Part shown: positions 17,838-27,612 of the stretch, in pieces
Numbering within the stretch: position 1 is the first letter of the stretch
Layout of the letters: every line of letters begins with the position of its first letter
NCBI GenBank assembly: GCA_900068845.1
Contig: CEFQ01000004.1
Coordinates: 351,844 to 386,383, forward strand
Length of the DNA: 34,540 nucleotides
DNA from: Enterobacter ludwigii
GTDB taxonomy: Bacteria > Pseudomonadota > Gammaproteobacteria > Enterobacterales > Enterobacteriaceae
Reading direction: 5' to 3'
The notes under the pieces: model-generated
The model's database searches: none
Told to the model about the DNA's origin: nothing
Seen by the model: the letters and a program-made list of their open reading frames with translations, nothing else
Program-made: the position numbers and the translations under genes

Positions 17838-20005
17838 CGCAATTACAGATTCCTGATGCGCCCGACAGCGCGTCCGGCGGCAATGTGCCCTTACACGGAT
17901 GGGCCACCGCCATCATCCTGATTGCCACCCATTATCGCTTGCCCTGTTCACCGGGCATGATCATGGCGGCAGCAGAATGGCAGGGTAAACAGACGCGTGA
18001 TAAAGCGTTGCGCCATCTGGCGCGCCAGGCCGGTTTATCGCTACAGCTGTATGAAGAGAACAAATGGGAGATCACCAGCTGGCGCTTGCCGCTGGCGGTT
18101 GAACTGGCCGATGGTCAGGTGGGCGTAATTACCCAGTTTGATGGCGACGATGAAGTGCGGGTGCATTTCGCCGGTGATGAACAACCTGCGCCAATTGCGC
18201 TGGCCACGCTGCTGCCGGAGATCCGCTTTGCCGCTGCGCTGCGCCCGGTAACGGCGGCGAAAGACAGCCGCGTTGATCGCTATCTCGCCACGGTGAAGCC
18301 GGATTGGCTGCGTCGTCTGGTGCTGCACGATCTGCGTCCGTACGGTTATGTGATGCTGGGATCCTTCCTGATCAACCTGCTGGCGCTGGTCGGCATCATC
18401 TTCTCGATGCAGGTGTACGATCGGGTGATCCCGGCCCAGTCTTATCCAACGTTGTACGTGCTGTATATCGGGGTGATCATCTCGGTGGTGTTCACCTATA
18501 TCCTGCGCGTCGGGCGCGATCATGTGACCGATCTGCTGGGTAAGCGGGCTGATATGCGCGTCTCCGATCGGGTGTTTGGTCATGCGCTGCGACTGCGTAA
18601 CAGCGCGGTGCCGCGTTCGACCGGCACCTTTATCTCGCAGCTGCGCGAGCTGGAGGCGATCCGCGAAATGGTCACCTCCACCACGGTTACCGCGATTGTC
18701 GATATGCCGTTCTTCCTGCTGTTCCTGCTGGTGATGGCGATTATTGCGCCGCAGCTGGCATGGATTGCGCCGGTGGCCGTGCTGCTGATGATCTTGCCGG
18801 GCGTGCTGAGCCAGAAAAAACTTTCGAAACTGGCGCAGCAGAACCTGAAAGAGTCGACGCTGCGTAACGCGGTGCTGGTGGAGAGCGTGCAAGGGCTGGA
18901 GGACATCAAGCTGATGCAGGCGGAAGATCGCTTCCTGCAACAGTGGAACAGCTATATTCGCATCACTGCGCAATCGGGCGTAGAGATGCGCAAAGTGATG
19001 CACTCGCTAATCAGTTGGGGCGTAACGGTGCAGGGTTTGGTGTATGCCAGCGTGATAGTGATCGGCGCACCGATGGTGATCAACGGTGATATCACCACGG
19101 GTGCGATTGTCGCGGCGTCGTTGCTCTCCTCACGCATGATTGCGCCGATGGCAACGCTATGCGGTGTGCTGGCGCGCTGGCAGCAGGTGAAAGCAGCGAA
19201 AGGCAGCCTGGATGCGCTAATGAATTTACCGGTGGAAAACAGCAAGGACGAGACGCGTATTCACACGCCGGTGCTGTTTGGTCACTATCAATTCACCGAC
19301 GCGATGTTCCGTTACTACACCGATTCAATGACTATCGCGCTGCGCATCAAAAGCCTGACCATCAAACCCGGCGAGCGCATTGCGGTGCTGGGACGCAACG
19401 GTTCGGGCAAATCCACATTGCTGCAGGCGATGGTCGGCGGCATTGATTTGGTTGGCGGTGAACTGCGGCTGGATAACCTCAGCTTGCCGCATATTGATGT
19501 GGCAGACGTGCGGCGTAACGTGGGCCTGCTGACGCAAAACGCGCGCCTATTCCACGGCACGCTGCGCGAAAATCTCACCATGGGTGCGGCACACGCTACC
19601 GATGATGCCATCTTCGGGGCGCTTACCGTCAGCGGTGGCGCGGATTTCATTCGCCGTCTGCCGCTCGGACTCGATCATCCGGTCATGGAAGGCGGCACCG
19701 GGCTCTCCGGCGGCCAGCGCCAGTCGCTGCTGCTAGCGCGTATGCTGCTGCGCGATCCCAACATTATCCTGCTTGATGAGCCAACCGCGGCGCTCGACGA
19801 TCATACCGAGAAGGAGTTTATCGAACGTCTTGGCCAGTGGCTGAATGGCCGCACCCTGATCGTAGCGACGCACCGGGCGGCGATCCTCGCGCTGGTTGAT
19901 CGCGTGTTGGTGCTGAAAGAGGGACAACTGGTGATGGACAGCCCGAAAGAGAACGCCTTGCCGGCCCCGCGTGTCAACGGCAGCCAGCCGGAGGCGCAAT
20001 CATGA
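17834..20005 (+). CDS. Type I secretion ABC permease/ATPase (BapC/LapB-like)
   Basis: The 723-aa inner-membrane half-transporter powers export of the adhesin. Residues 1-140 form a C39-peptidase-like domain without a catalytic Cys (SGGNVPLHGWA at the expected place), a non-cleaving version known from LapB/HlyB-type exporters that bind rather than cut the substrate. Membrane segments span about 170-450. The ATPase domain has Walker A GRNGSGKST (520-528), signature LSGGQ (624-628), Walker B IILLDEP (Asp648-Glu649) and H-loop His680. The start overlaps the TolC-like gene stop by four bases (ATGA), with a GGAG ribosome binding site, and its stop overlaps the adaptor gene in the same way. The substrate assignment to the upstream adhesin is inference from gene order. 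Confidence 0.94.
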   Translation: MTQLQIPDAPDSASGGNVPLHGWATAIILIATHYRLPCSPGMIMAAAEWQGKQTRDKALRHLARQAGLSLQLYEENKWEITSWRLPLAVELADGQVGVITQFDGDDEVRVHFAGDEQPAPIALATLLPEIRFAAALRPVTAAKDSRVDRYLATVKPDWLRRLVLHDLRPYGYVMLGSFLINLLALVGIIFSMQVYDRVIPAQSYPTLYVLYIGVIISVVFTYILRVGRDHVTDLLGKRADMRVSDRVFGHALRLRNSAVPRSTGTFISQLRELEAIREMVTSTTVTAIVDMPFFLLFLLVMAIIAPQLAWIAPVAVLLMILPGVLSQKKLSKLAQQNLKESTLRNAVLVESVQGLEDIKLMQAEDRFLQQWNSYIRITAQSGVEMRKVMHSLISWGVTVQGLVYASVIVIGAPMVINGDITTGAIVAASLLSSRMIAPMATLCGVLARWQQVKAAKGSLDALMNLPVENSKDETRIHTPVLFGHYQFTDAMFRYYTDSMTIALRIKSLTIKPGERIAVLGRNGSGKSTLLQAMVGGIDLVGGELRLDNLSLPHIDVADVRRNVGLLTQNARLFHGTLRENLTMGAAHATDDAIFGALTVSGGADFIRRLPLGLDHPVMEGGTGLSGGQRQSLLLARMLLRDPNIILLDEPTAALDDHTEKEFIERLGQWLNGRTLIVATHRAAILALVDRVLVLKEGQLVMDSPKENALPAPRVNGSQPEAQS

Positions 20006-21228
20006 TCAAACAATTACCCGCAAGACTGCGACTGGTGACGGCCGCAGAAGTCGATTCTTCTGACGATCTGTTAGGTGAATTGCGATCGGAAAGCCACTAC
20101 ACCGGGGCAGTGCGGTTGATCGTGATCAGCACCGCACTGATCCTCGTGTCGGTGATTTGGGCATGGTTTGGCGTGCTGGATGAAGTCTCAACCGGCACCG
20201 GCAAAGTGATCCCCAGCTCGCGCGATCAGGTGCTGCAATCGCTGGAAGGCGGCATTCTGACTGAACTCTACGTGCATGAGGGCGATCAGGTGCAGGCTGG
20301 GCAAGTGGTCGCGCGCCTTGACGCCACACGCTCGCAATCCAACGTCGGCGAAAGTGCGGCACGTTATCGTGCGGCATTGGCTGCTGCCTCGCGCCTCAAT
20401 GCGGAAGTAAACGATCAACCGCTGAGTTTCCCGCCGGAGCTGAGTAAGTTTCCCGATCTCATGGCTTCTGAAGCGCGCTTGTACAAAACGCGGCGTGCGC
20501 AGCTCAGCGATGCCACTGCGCAGTTTAAAGAGTCGCTGGCGCTGGCTAATCGCGAGTTGGCCATTACTCAGCGCCTGGCGAAAACCGGTGCTGCCAGTAG
20601 CGTGGAAGTGCTGCGTTTGCAGCGCGATAAATCGGATTTGGAATTGAAACTCACCGATATGCGTTCGCAATATTACGTGCAGGCGCGCGAGGAGCTGGCG
20701 AAAGCCAACGCCGAAGCCGACAGCATGGCGCAAGTGGTGAAAGGGCGTGAAGACACGGTGACGCGTTTGACTATCCGCTCACCGATGCGTGGCATCGTGA
20801 AAAACATCAAAGTCTCGACCGTTGGCGGCGTGGTACCTCCGAATGGTGAGCTCATGAATATTGTACCGATGAACGATCGCCTGCTGATTGAAGCGCGGCT
20901 GTCACCGCGTGACATCGCCTTTATCCATCCCGGCCAGCGTGCGGTGGTGAAAATCTCTGCCTACGATTACGCGATTTATGGCGGCCTGAACGGAGTCGTG
21001 GAGAGCATCTCCCCGGATACTATTCAGGACGAAGTGAAGCCGGAGATTTACTATTACCGCGTGTTTATCCGCACCGATAACGACTACGTGCAGAATAAAG
21101 CCGGCCAGCGTTTCTCTATCAGTCCGGGGATGGTTTCGACCGTAGATATTAAAACCGGCGAAAAGACGGTGATGGATTATCTGATCAAACCGTTTAATAA
21201 AGGCAAAGAGGCGATGCGTGAACGCTGA
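20002..21228 (+). CDS. HlyD-family periplasmic adaptor of type I secretion (BapD/LapC-like)
   Basis: The 408-aa membrane fusion protein links the ABC protein to the outer-membrane channel. It has a cytosolic N-terminus, one membrane anchor (RLIVISTALILVSVIWAW, about 37-54), the lipoyl half-motif EGGILTELYVHEGDQVQAGQ (about 83-102), a long coiled coil (about 115-250), the second half-motif IRSPMRGIVKNIKV and a beta-barrel domain that contains GQRAVVKISAYDY. The C-terminus has the family pattern SPGMVSTVDIKTGEKTVMDY. GGAGG lies 8 bases before the ATG, and the start overlaps the ABC stop. It is the last gene of the exporter cluster; a terminator follows 20 bases downstream. Confidence 0.94.
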   Translation: MIKQLPARLRLVTAAEVDSSDDLLGELRSESHYTGAVRLIVISTALILVSVIWAWFGVLDEVSTGTGKVIPSSRDQVLQSLEGGILTELYVHEGDQVQAGQVVARLDATRSQSNVGESAARYRAALAAASRLNAEVNDQPLSFPPELSKFPDLMASEARLYKTRRAQLSDATAQFKESLALANRELAITQRLAKTGAASSVEVLRLQRDKSDLELKLTDMRSQYYVQAREELAKANAEADSMAQVVKGREDTVTRLTIRSPMRGIVKNIKVSTVGGVVPPNGELMNIVPMNDRLLIEARLSPRDIAFIHPGQRAVVKISAYDYAIYGGLNGVVESISPDTIQDEVKPEIYYYRVFIRTDNDYVQNKAGQRFSISPGMVSTVDIKTGEKTVMDYLIKPFNKGKEAMRER

Positions 21229-21247
21229 TGCTACGTAAACTAACGCT

Positions 21248-21283
21248 AAACCGCTGTTTTCACGTGAACTCAGCGGTTTTTTT
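21248..21283 (+). terminator. Intrinsic terminator after the exporter cluster
   Basis: AAACCGCTG (21248-21256) pairs perfectly with CAGCGGTTT (21271-21279), and a run of seven T covers 21277-21283. The loop contains a smaller palindrome (TTCACGTGAA). It separates the adhesin secretion operon from the capsule operon. Confidence 0.9.
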
Positions 21284-21504
21284 ATCGCTAAAATCGTCTT
21301 TAGCAGGATGAATGTTATCGTTTTTAAATCAAGTCGTTTCTTAAATTGCTCCCCGCACAATCCTTATATCCTGCCTGCCGTTATTTAGTTCTTAAAAAGA
21401 AATCACGCCGACGTTAAGTGACTTTCATTTTTTGTATCGAATGATGAACGCATAGGCAACACCAGCCCACCCACCCAACAACATTTGATGATAGTTGCAT
21501 ATTG
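21284..21504 (+). promoter_or_regulatory. Leader/promoter region of the capsule region 1 operon
   Basis: I find no gene in this stretch. It is AT-rich in the first two thirds, with a TTCTTAAAAAGAA palindrome near 21388-21400 and a possible but weak promoter (TTAAAT, 17 bases, TTATAT near 21340-21368). The last part, about 21458-21482, is almost free of G and rich in CCA/CCC, as in Rho-loading sites. No JUMPstart/ops element (GGCGGTAG) is present. The kpsE ribosome binding site is weak. Confidence 0.35.
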
Positions 21505-22647
21505 ATGAAAGCGAATCTCACTGTATCCAGGATGCGTCACTGCTTCTCTGCCGTTTCACTGGCGGACATTCAGCAGCACCTGGCGAAAATTATCATTCTG
21601 CTGCCGATGGCGCTGCTGATTATCTATCTGGTGATTTTCAGCCAACCGCGTTACATGAGTGAGTCTAAAATCGCCATCAAACGTTCTGATGACATCACCC
21701 GCAATAGTTTGAATGTTGGCTTGTTACTGGGCGCGGCGAACCCGGGTTCGGTTGAAGATGCGCTCTATTTGAAAGAGTACATCAACTCGCCCGATATGCT
21801 GTTCGCACTCGATCAACAGCTGAATTTTCGCCAGGCTTTTAGCCACAGCGGCCTGGATTTCTTCAACCACCTGGCAGAAAAGTCCTCGACCGAGCGCTTT
21901 CTGCAGTATTACCGCAATCGCATCAATGTGATTTGGGATGACAAAACCGGACTGCTGGATATCAAAACCCAGGGTTTTACGCCTGAGTTTGCCCTGCGTT
22001 TCAATACGGCATTACTGAAAGAGTCTGAGCGCTTTATCAATGAGATGTCACACCGTATCGCGCGCGATCAGCTCGCCTTCGCCGAGGCTGAGCTGGAGAA
22101 ATATCGTCTGCGTCTGAATGCCAGCACCGCCGAGCTGCTGGCGTATCAAAACAGCCACAACATTCTGGATCCTGAAGCGCAGGCGCAAGCGGCCAGCGCG
22201 TTGGTGAATACGCTCACGGCGCAGAAGATTCAAATGGAAGCGGAGTTGCGCAATCTGCTGACCTACCTTCGTGATGATGCCGCCCAGGTGGTGAGCCTGC
22301 GTAATGCTATTGCTGCAATGCAGGCGCAGATCGATAACGAAAAAAGCAAAATCACCGCTCCGCAGGGCGACAAGTTGAACCGTATGGCGGTGGATTTTGA
22401 CGAGATTAAATCCAGGGTCGCATTCGATAACGAATTGTTCACCTTAGCGCAGAGCTCAATTGAAAAAACACGTGTGGAAGCCGCGCGCAAACTGAAAGTG
22501 CTGTCGGTGATCAGTTCACCTCAGCAGCCACAGGAGACGAGTTTCCCTAATACGCCTTATTTGATCGCCTGTTGGCTTCTGGTGTGCTGCCTGATGTATG
22601 GCACGCTGAAACTGCTGCTGGCGGTAATTGAAGATCACCGGGATTAA
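21505..22647 (+). CDS. kpsE: KpsE capsule export inner-membrane protein (PCP family)
   Basis: The 380-aa product matches the length of E. coli KpsE (about 382). It is a polysaccharide co-polymerase type 3 protein that bridges the KpsMT transporter and the outer-membrane KpsD. An N-terminal membrane segment (IIILLPMALLIIYLVIF, about 30-46) is followed by the periplasmic YMSESKIAIKRSDD motif, a helical region (about 180-330) and a C-terminal membrane segment (YLIACWLLVCCLMYGTL). I use ATG 21505; a TTG directly before it and an ATG at 21532 are alternatives, and none has a strong ribosome binding site. It is the first gene of the operon: there is no kpsF before it, unlike E. coli. Its stop overlaps an upstream ATG of kpsD. 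Confidence 0.93.
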   Translation: MKANLTVSRMRHCFSAVSLADIQQHLAKIIILLPMALLIIYLVIFSQPRYMSESKIAIKRSDDITRNSLNVGLLLGAANPGSVEDALYLKEYINSPDMLFALDQQLNFRQAFSHSGLDFFNHLAEKSSTERFLQYYRNRINVIWDDKTGLLDIKTQGFTPEFALRFNTALLKESERFINEMSHRIARDQLAFAEAELEKYRLRLNASTAELLAYQNSHNILDPEAQAQAASALVNTLTAQKIQMEAELRNLLTYLRDDAAQVVSLRNAIAAMQAQIDNEKSKITAPQGDKLNRMAVDFDEIKSRVAFDNELFTLAQSSIEKTRVEAARKLKVLSVISSPQQPQETSFPNTPYLIACWLLVCCLMYGTLKLLLAVIEDHRD

Positions 22648-22670
22648 TGCTGTCGCATAAAGAGCATGCC

Positions 22671-24344
22671 ATGAAAATATTAACATTATTTGTCCTTCTT
22701 GCGGCCGGTTATTCCGCATCAACCAGTGCCCGCATTGCTATCAATGCCGATCAAAATCTGACTGGCGCCGCAGCGTTACCGTTCCTCAATAGCCAGTCGA
22801 ACCCCGCTGTCGATAATGCGGGTTTCGACAATACGCCCATTCCCGTGGCTGCTGTGCCGGTGAGCCGCATCTTTGGTGCTCAGCTGTTTACTGGCACCAG
22901 CGCCGACAGTGGTGCAACTGTGGGCTTCAATCCCGGCTATATCCTTAATCCCGGCGATAGCATTCAGGTGCGCTTGTGGGGCGCATTTACCTTTGACGGC
23001 AGTTTACAGGTTGATCCTAAAGGCAATATTTTCCTGCCGAATGTGGGGCCGGTCAAAGTTGCTGGCGTCAGCAATACTCAGCTAAACGCGCTGATCACCA
23101 ACAAAGTGAAACAGGTTTATCAGGCGAATGTCAGTGTTTATGCGTCACTGCTGCAGGCGCAGCCGGTCAAAGTTTATGTCACCGGATTTGTGCGCAGTCC
23201 CGGCCTGTACGGCGGTGTGACGTCGGATTCCCTGTTGAACTATCTGATTAAAGCCGGTGGTATCGATCCTGAACGCGGTAGCTACGTTGATATCGTGGTT
23301 AAGCGCGACAACCGCGTGCGTTCCAGCGTAAATCTGTATGACTTCCTGCTTAAAGGTAAGCTCGGATTAAGCCAGTTTGCCGATGGTGACACCATTGTGG
23401 TGGGACCACGGCAGCACACCTTTAGCGTGCGGGGTGATGTGTTCAACAGTTATGACTTTGAGTTTGCGAAGAGCACGATCGATGTCAGCGAAGCACTCAG
23501 CTGGGCGCGCGCTAAGCCAGGCGCCACCAATATCACCATTGTTCGTCAGCAAGGTCTGGCTAAACGCAGTGAATATTATCCGATCAGTTCTGCACCGGGC
23601 CGCATCCTGCAGGATGGCGACGCGCTGATTGTCAGCACCGATCGCTACGCCAGCACCATTCAGGTTCGCATCGAGGGCGCGCACTCCGGTGAGCATGCCA
23701 TGGTGTTGCCTTACGGTTCCAGCATGCGCGCAGTGTTGGCAAAAGTGCGTCCTAACAGTATGTCGCAGATGAATGCTATTCAGCTGTATCGTCCTTCTGT
23801 GGCAGCAAGGCAGAAAGAGATGATGAATCTCGCGCTGCAGAAGCTCGAAGAAGCGTCACTTTCGGTGCAATCCTCAACCAAAGAAGAGGCAAGCTTGCGT
23901 TATCAGGAAGCGCAACTGATTAGCCGCTTTGTGGCGAAAGCACGTAATGTGGTGCCGAAAGGTGAAGTGATCATCAATGAGAAGAACCTCGACGGCATTT
24001 TGCTGGAAGATGGCGATGTCATCAGCATTCCACAGAAAACTTCCCTGGTGTTGGTGCATGGCGAAGTGTTGTTCCCTAACGCCGTCAGCTGGGAGAAAGG
24101 CCTGAGTCCCAAAGATTACATCGCCAGATGTGGTGGCCTGACGCAGAAAGCGAGTAATGCCCGCATTATTGTCATTCGCCAGAACGGTGCGGCAGAAAAT
24201 GCGAATGATGTGGATTACCTCAATCCCGGTGATGAGTTGATGGTACTGCCGAAGTATGAGTCGAAGAACATCGAAGTGACGCGTGGTATCTCCACCATCC
24301 TTTATCAGCTGGCTGTCGCGGCGAAAGTGGTTCTGACGCTGTAG
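22671..24344 (+). CDS. kpsD: KpsD periplasmic/outer-membrane capsule export protein
   Basis: KpsD takes the capsular chain from the inner-membrane complex through the periplasm and outer membrane. I chose ATG 22671: AAAGAG lies 7 bases upstream, the leader MKILTLFVLLAAGYSASTSA is a classical signal peptide, and the resulting 557 aa match E. coli KpsD (558). The overlapping ATG at 22647 would add eight residues before the signal peptide. The polysaccharide export domain (LNPGDSIQVRLWGAF, DPKGNIFLPNVGPVKVAG) lies at about 85-170, followed by SLBB-type segments (VYVTGFVRSPGLYGG; LVHGEVLFPNAVSW near 465). The C-terminus ends in a hydrophobic stretch. It is followed after 12 bases by kpsC. Confidence 0.94.
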   Translation: MKILTLFVLLAAGYSASTSARIAINADQNLTGAAALPFLNSQSNPAVDNAGFDNTPIPVAAVPVSRIFGAQLFTGTSADSGATVGFNPGYILNPGDSIQVRLWGAFTFDGSLQVDPKGNIFLPNVGPVKVAGVSNTQLNALITNKVKQVYQANVSVYASLLQAQPVKVYVTGFVRSPGLYGGVTSDSLLNYLIKAGGIDPERGSYVDIVVKRDNRVRSSVNLYDFLLKGKLGLSQFADGDTIVVGPRQHTFSVRGDVFNSYDFEFAKSTIDVSEALSWARAKPGATNITIVRQQGLAKRSEYYPISSAPGRILQDGDALIVSTDRYASTIQVRIEGAHSGEHAMVLPYGSSMRAVLAKVRPNSMSQMNAIQLYRPSVAARQKEMMNLALQKLEEASLSVQSSTKEEASLRYQEAQLISRFVAKARNVVPKGEVIINEKNLDGILLEDGDVISIPQKTSLVLVHGEVLFPNAVSWEKGLSPKDYIARCGGLTQKASNARIIVIRQNGAAENANDVDYLNPGDELMVLPKYESKNIEVTRGISTILYQLAVAAKVVLTL

Positions 24345-24356
24345 GAGTAATGCGCG

Positions 24357-26384
24357 ATGATCGGTATTTTCTCCTCAGGTATCTGGCGTATCCCCTATTT
24401 AAGCAACTTTCTGGCACAGCCGTGCCAGAAGCTTAGCCCCTTTATGCCAATTGCGGATGACATCGCCTCGATTGCTGTTTGGGGGCATCGCCCTAGCGTG
24501 CATAAACCTGTGGCGCTGGCTCAGGGCGCGGGTAAATCCATCTTACGTCTGGAAGATGGTTTTATTCGTTCGCTGGATTTAGGTATCAATGGTGCGCCGC
24601 CGCTATCGATGGTGCTGGATGACGTCGGCATCTATTACGATGCCAGCCATCCCAGCGCACTTGAGGCATTAATCCGCGATCGTGAAGCGAATCAGGCGCT
24701 GGCGGCAGATGCAGAATATGCCATTAAGACTATCGTTGCCGAAGATCTATCAAAATATAACCATGCGCCCGCGTTCGTCACCGACAACCACCCATCCGAT
24801 GATATCGTTCTGGTCGTAGATCAAACTTATGGTGATATGTCAGTGACCTATGGCAATGCCGGTGCGGATGATTTCGCTTCAATGCTGAATGCGGCGTTGG
24901 GTGAAAATCCTCACGCCATCATCTGGGTTAAAATCCATCCGGATGTTTTGCAGGGGAAAAAAGCGGGCTATTACCATCAATTGAAGTCAACTTCGCGTGT
25001 TCGACTGCTGGCTGATAACGTCAGTCCGCAATCCTTACTTCGCCATGTCTCACGGGTTTACGTGGTGACATCGCAGTACGGTTTTGAAGCGCTGCTGGCA
25101 GGCAAACCTGTCATCTGTTTTGGCCAACCCTGGTATGCAGGTTGGGGATTAACCGACGACCGTCACACTCTGGCTAAACAGCTTAGCCGGCGCCGGGGAT
25201 GCGCAACGCTTAATGAACTCTTCGCTGCTGCCTATTTCCGCTATAGCCGTTATATCAATCCGCTAACCGGCGAGCCGGCGACACTGTTTGATGTGATGAA
25301 CTGGATGCAAATGCAACGTCGCTATCAGCAGCAGCGCAACGGATATCTTTGGGCACCGGGCTTGTCATGGTGGAAATACACCATCTTAAAACCCTTTTTG
25401 CAGACGCGAACTAATAAGCTCAGCTTCAGTCGCAGAGAGAATCGAGCGACTGCTTGTGTAGTTTGGGGTAATAACGGTGAACAGCGCTGGCAGGAGAGGG
25501 CCAAAGCAAAACTTTTGCCAATCTGGCGGATGGAAGATGGATTCTTACGCTCTTCGGGATTGGGGTCAAATCTGATGCCGCCGCTATCGCTGGTGCTGGA
25601 TAAGCGTGGAATTTACTACGATGCCTCGCGTAGCAGTGATTTAGAAGTAATGCTCAATGAAAGCGAGTTAACGCGAATGCAGCGTCAGCGGGCGCAACGA
25701 TTACAGCAACGGCTAGTGCAGAGTAAAATCAGCAAATATAATCTGGGCGCTGATTTCGTTCTGCCACCAGCGGCGCTGGGTAAGCGCGTAATATTGGTTC
25801 CGGGTCAGGTAGAAGATGATGCATCGATCAGAAGCGGAACCTGTGCAGTAAGAACCAACGCCCAATTATTACACGCAGTGCGCAAACGCAATCCTGACGC
25901 TTTTATCATTTATAAACCGCATCCCGATGTTTTGGTGGGCAACCGAAAAGGGCAGCTGGCGCAATCGGATGTCGCGTTGCTGGCTGACTATCAGGTGCTT
26001 AATGCTGATGTGATTCAATGCATCCAGGTGGTAGATGAAATCCATACCATGACTTCTCTGGCAGGTTTTGAAGGATTATTGCATGGCAAAAAAGTCTGCT
26101 GTTATGGAATGCCATTCTATGCTGGATGGGGATTAACGCACGATGAGTATCACTGTGCTCGCCGTTTGCGAAAGCTCACGCTAAGTGACTTAATTTATCA
26201 GGCGCTCATCGAGTATCCGACTTATATTCACCCGACGCGGCGCACTGCGATAACGGCGGAAGAAGCAACGGATATATTGATTAATACACCAAGAGCGACG
26301 TTAGAGATTGAAAAAACCCGCTTAGATAAAATTAAACGCACATGCAGAAAAGTTTTCCGCATCATTAAGATATCGATGCTTTGA
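24357..26384 (+). CDS. kpsC: KpsC, dual-domain beta-Kdo transferase for the capsule lipid linker
   Basis: KpsC extends the poly-Kdo linker on the lipid acceptor of group 2-type capsules using CMP-Kdo. The 675 residues equal the E. coli protein in length. The tandem architecture is obvious: LEDGFIRS (65) repeats as MEDGFLRS (392), [16 protein letters not shown] and GIYYDAS occur in both halves, and [13 protein letters not shown] (238) corresponds to [13 protein letters not shown] (566), each followed by a YAGWGLT motif. Known KpsC proteins use one half for the 2,4 and the other for the 2,7 beta-Kdo linkage. Cytosolic face of the inner membrane. Three bases separate its stop from kpsS. Confidence 0.95.
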   Translation: MIGIFSSGIWRIPYLSNFLAQPCQKLSPFMPIADDIASIAVWGHRPSVHKPVALAQGAGKSILRLEDGFIRSLDLGINGAPPLSMVLDDVGIYYDASHPSALEALIRDREANQALAADAEYAIKTIVAEDLSKYNHAPAFVTDNHPSDDIVLVVDQTYGDMSVTYGNAGADDFASMLNAALGENPHAIIWVKIHPDVLQGKKAGYYHQLKSTSRVRLLADNVSPQSLLRHVSRVYVVTSQYGFEALLAGKPVICFGQPWYAGWGLTDDRHTLAKQLSRRRGCATLNELFAAAYFRYSRYINPLTGEPATLFDVMNWMQMQRRYQQQRNGYLWAPGLSWWKYTILKPFLQTRTNKLSFSRRENRATACVVWGNNGEQRWQERAKAKLLPIWRMEDGFLRSSGLGSNLMPPLSLVLDKRGIYYDASRSSDLEVMLNESELTRMQRQRAQRLQQRLVQSKISKYNLGADFVLPPAALGKRVILVPGQVEDDASIRSGTCAVRTNAQLLHAVRKRNPDAFIIYKPHPDVLVGNRKGQLAQSDVALLADYQVLNADVIQCIQVVDEIHTMTSLAGFEGLLHGKKVCCYGMPFYAGWGLTHDEYHCARRLRKLTLSDLIYQALIEYPTYIHPTRRTAITAEEATDILINTPRATLEIEKTRLDKIKRTCRKVFRIIKISML

Positions 26385-26387
26385 GAA

Positions 26388-27587
26388 ATGAAAAACGCTG
26401 CATTCACAAAGTTACTGGACGGTAAAAAATATCTTTTATTACAGGGTCCCATGGGGCCCTTTTTTAGCGATCTCGCCAGTTGGTTGAATTCCCTCGAACG
26501 AGAAACCATTAATGTGGTGTTTAATGGCGGTGACCGATTCTATTGTCGTCAACGCCACGTACTAACCTATCTTAAGCCGTTGAGTGCCTTTCCAGACTGG
26601 CTATCAGAAATATATCAGCAGTCAGGCTTTGATAGCATTTTGTGTTTTGGTGATTGCAGGCCGCTACATCAGGCTGCGAAATGTTGGGCTCAGGATAAGC
26701 ATGTGCGCTTTCTGGTTTTTGAAGAAGGTTATTTTCGGCCAAGCTTTATAACCCTGGAAGCGGGCGGCGTAAACGCCTACTCTTTGTTACCGCGGGATAC
26801 GGAATTTTATCATGCATTAAAAGCGTCTTCTCCTTTAGCATATAATAAGATCGCGGCATCGTCTTTTAAGAGAATCGCTCATGCGGTCTGGTATTGCTTA
26901 ATGTGTGTTTATCACCAACATGATTTTATAAACTACCAGCATCATAAATCCATCGCGATTTGGTATGAAACTAAATGTTGGATAAAATCCTGCTGGCGAA
27001 AAGTCGCATATAGATTAAAGCAGCAGAGTGTGCTAAATAAAATAAAAAAAGAGATGAGTGGGCGATATTACCTTGGAATATTACAGGTATATAACGACAG
27101 TCAAATCTTTCACCACAGCCCTTATGCGGGTATCGAAGATTATATCAGAAGTGTGATTCTTTCATTTTGCCAATCTGCACCACAAGACAGCTATTTGCTT
27201 TTCAAACATCATCCAATGGATCGTGGACACCGTAATTACGCTCAGCTGATTAAATCAGTTTCTCTGAAGAGCGGTGTTTCTACCAGAGTGATCTATGTTC
27301 ACGATCTGCCTCTCGATGATCTTTTGTCTCATGCACGCGCTGTTGTCACGGTTAACAGTACTGTTGGCTTGAAGGCATTAGCGAAAATCAAACCATTAAA
27401 GGTGTTGGGGAGAGCAATGTATGACATTAGAGGTATGACTTATCAAGGGTGTTTAGATGATTTCTGGCTAGCGAAATTCCAGCCGGATGCGATTCTTATC
27501 AGTAAGTTTGAAAAGTATCTCAGGGAGAGCACCCAGCTAAACATGGAATTTTATACACGGGGAAAAAATCGCATGATTGATAAATGA
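26388..27587 (+). CDS. kpsS: KpsS, first beta-Kdo transferase of the capsule lipid linker
   Basis: KpsS attaches the first Kdo residue to (lyso)phosphatidylglycerol. The 399-aa product is near the length of E. coli KpsS (389). Diagnostic motifs are LLLQGPMGPFF (17-27), VVFNGGDRFY, VFEEGYFRPSFITLE (about 115-129), FKHHPMDRG and TVNSTVGLKAL. It is the last gene of region 1 and converges with the minus-strand region 2. Base composition becomes AT-rich within this gene, with Lys/Ile-rich AT codons from about 26900, marking the transition into the serotype-specific cassette. A terminator-like hairpin overlaps codons 19-26. Confidence 0.94.
   Translation: MKNAAFTKLLDGKKYLLLQGPMGPFFSDLASWLNSLERETINVVFNGGDRFYCRQRHVLTYLKPLSAFPDWLSEIYQQSGFDSILCFGDCRPLHQAAKCWAQDKHVRFLVFEEGYFRPSFITLEAGGVNAYSLLPRDTEFYHALKASSPLAYNKIAASSFKRIAHAVWYCLMCVYHQHDFINYQHHKSIAIWYETKCWIKSCWRKVAYRLKQQSVLNKIKKEMSGRYYLGILQVYNDSQIFHHSPYAGIEDYIRSVILSFCQSAPQDSYLLFKHHPMDRGHRNYAQLIKSVSLKSGVSTRVIYVHDLPLDDLLSHARAVVTVNSTVGLKALAKIKPLKVLGRAMYDIRGMTYQGCLDDFWLAKFQPDAILISKFEKYLRESTQLNMEFYTRGKNRMIDK
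26444..26465 (+). terminator. Terminator-like hairpin inside the start of kpsS
   Basis: GGGTCC (26444-26449) pairs with GGGCCC (26454-26459), with one T-G pair, around a CATG loop and directly followed by six T (26460-26465). This is the form of an intrinsic terminator, 57 bases into the coding sequence. It overlaps the conserved GPMGPFF motif, so protein sequence constrains it, but the uncommon CCC and GGG codons make the stem. Function as an attenuator is inference. Confidence 0.4.
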
Positions 27588-27612
27588 GAAGGGTGAAAAT
27601 CAAAGCGGATTA

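Noticed and set aside
22620..22627. GGCGGTAA, near match to the RfaH ops core GGCGGTAG
   Set aside because: It lies inside the end of kpsE coding sequence, has one mismatch, and has no surrounding JUMPstart sequence.
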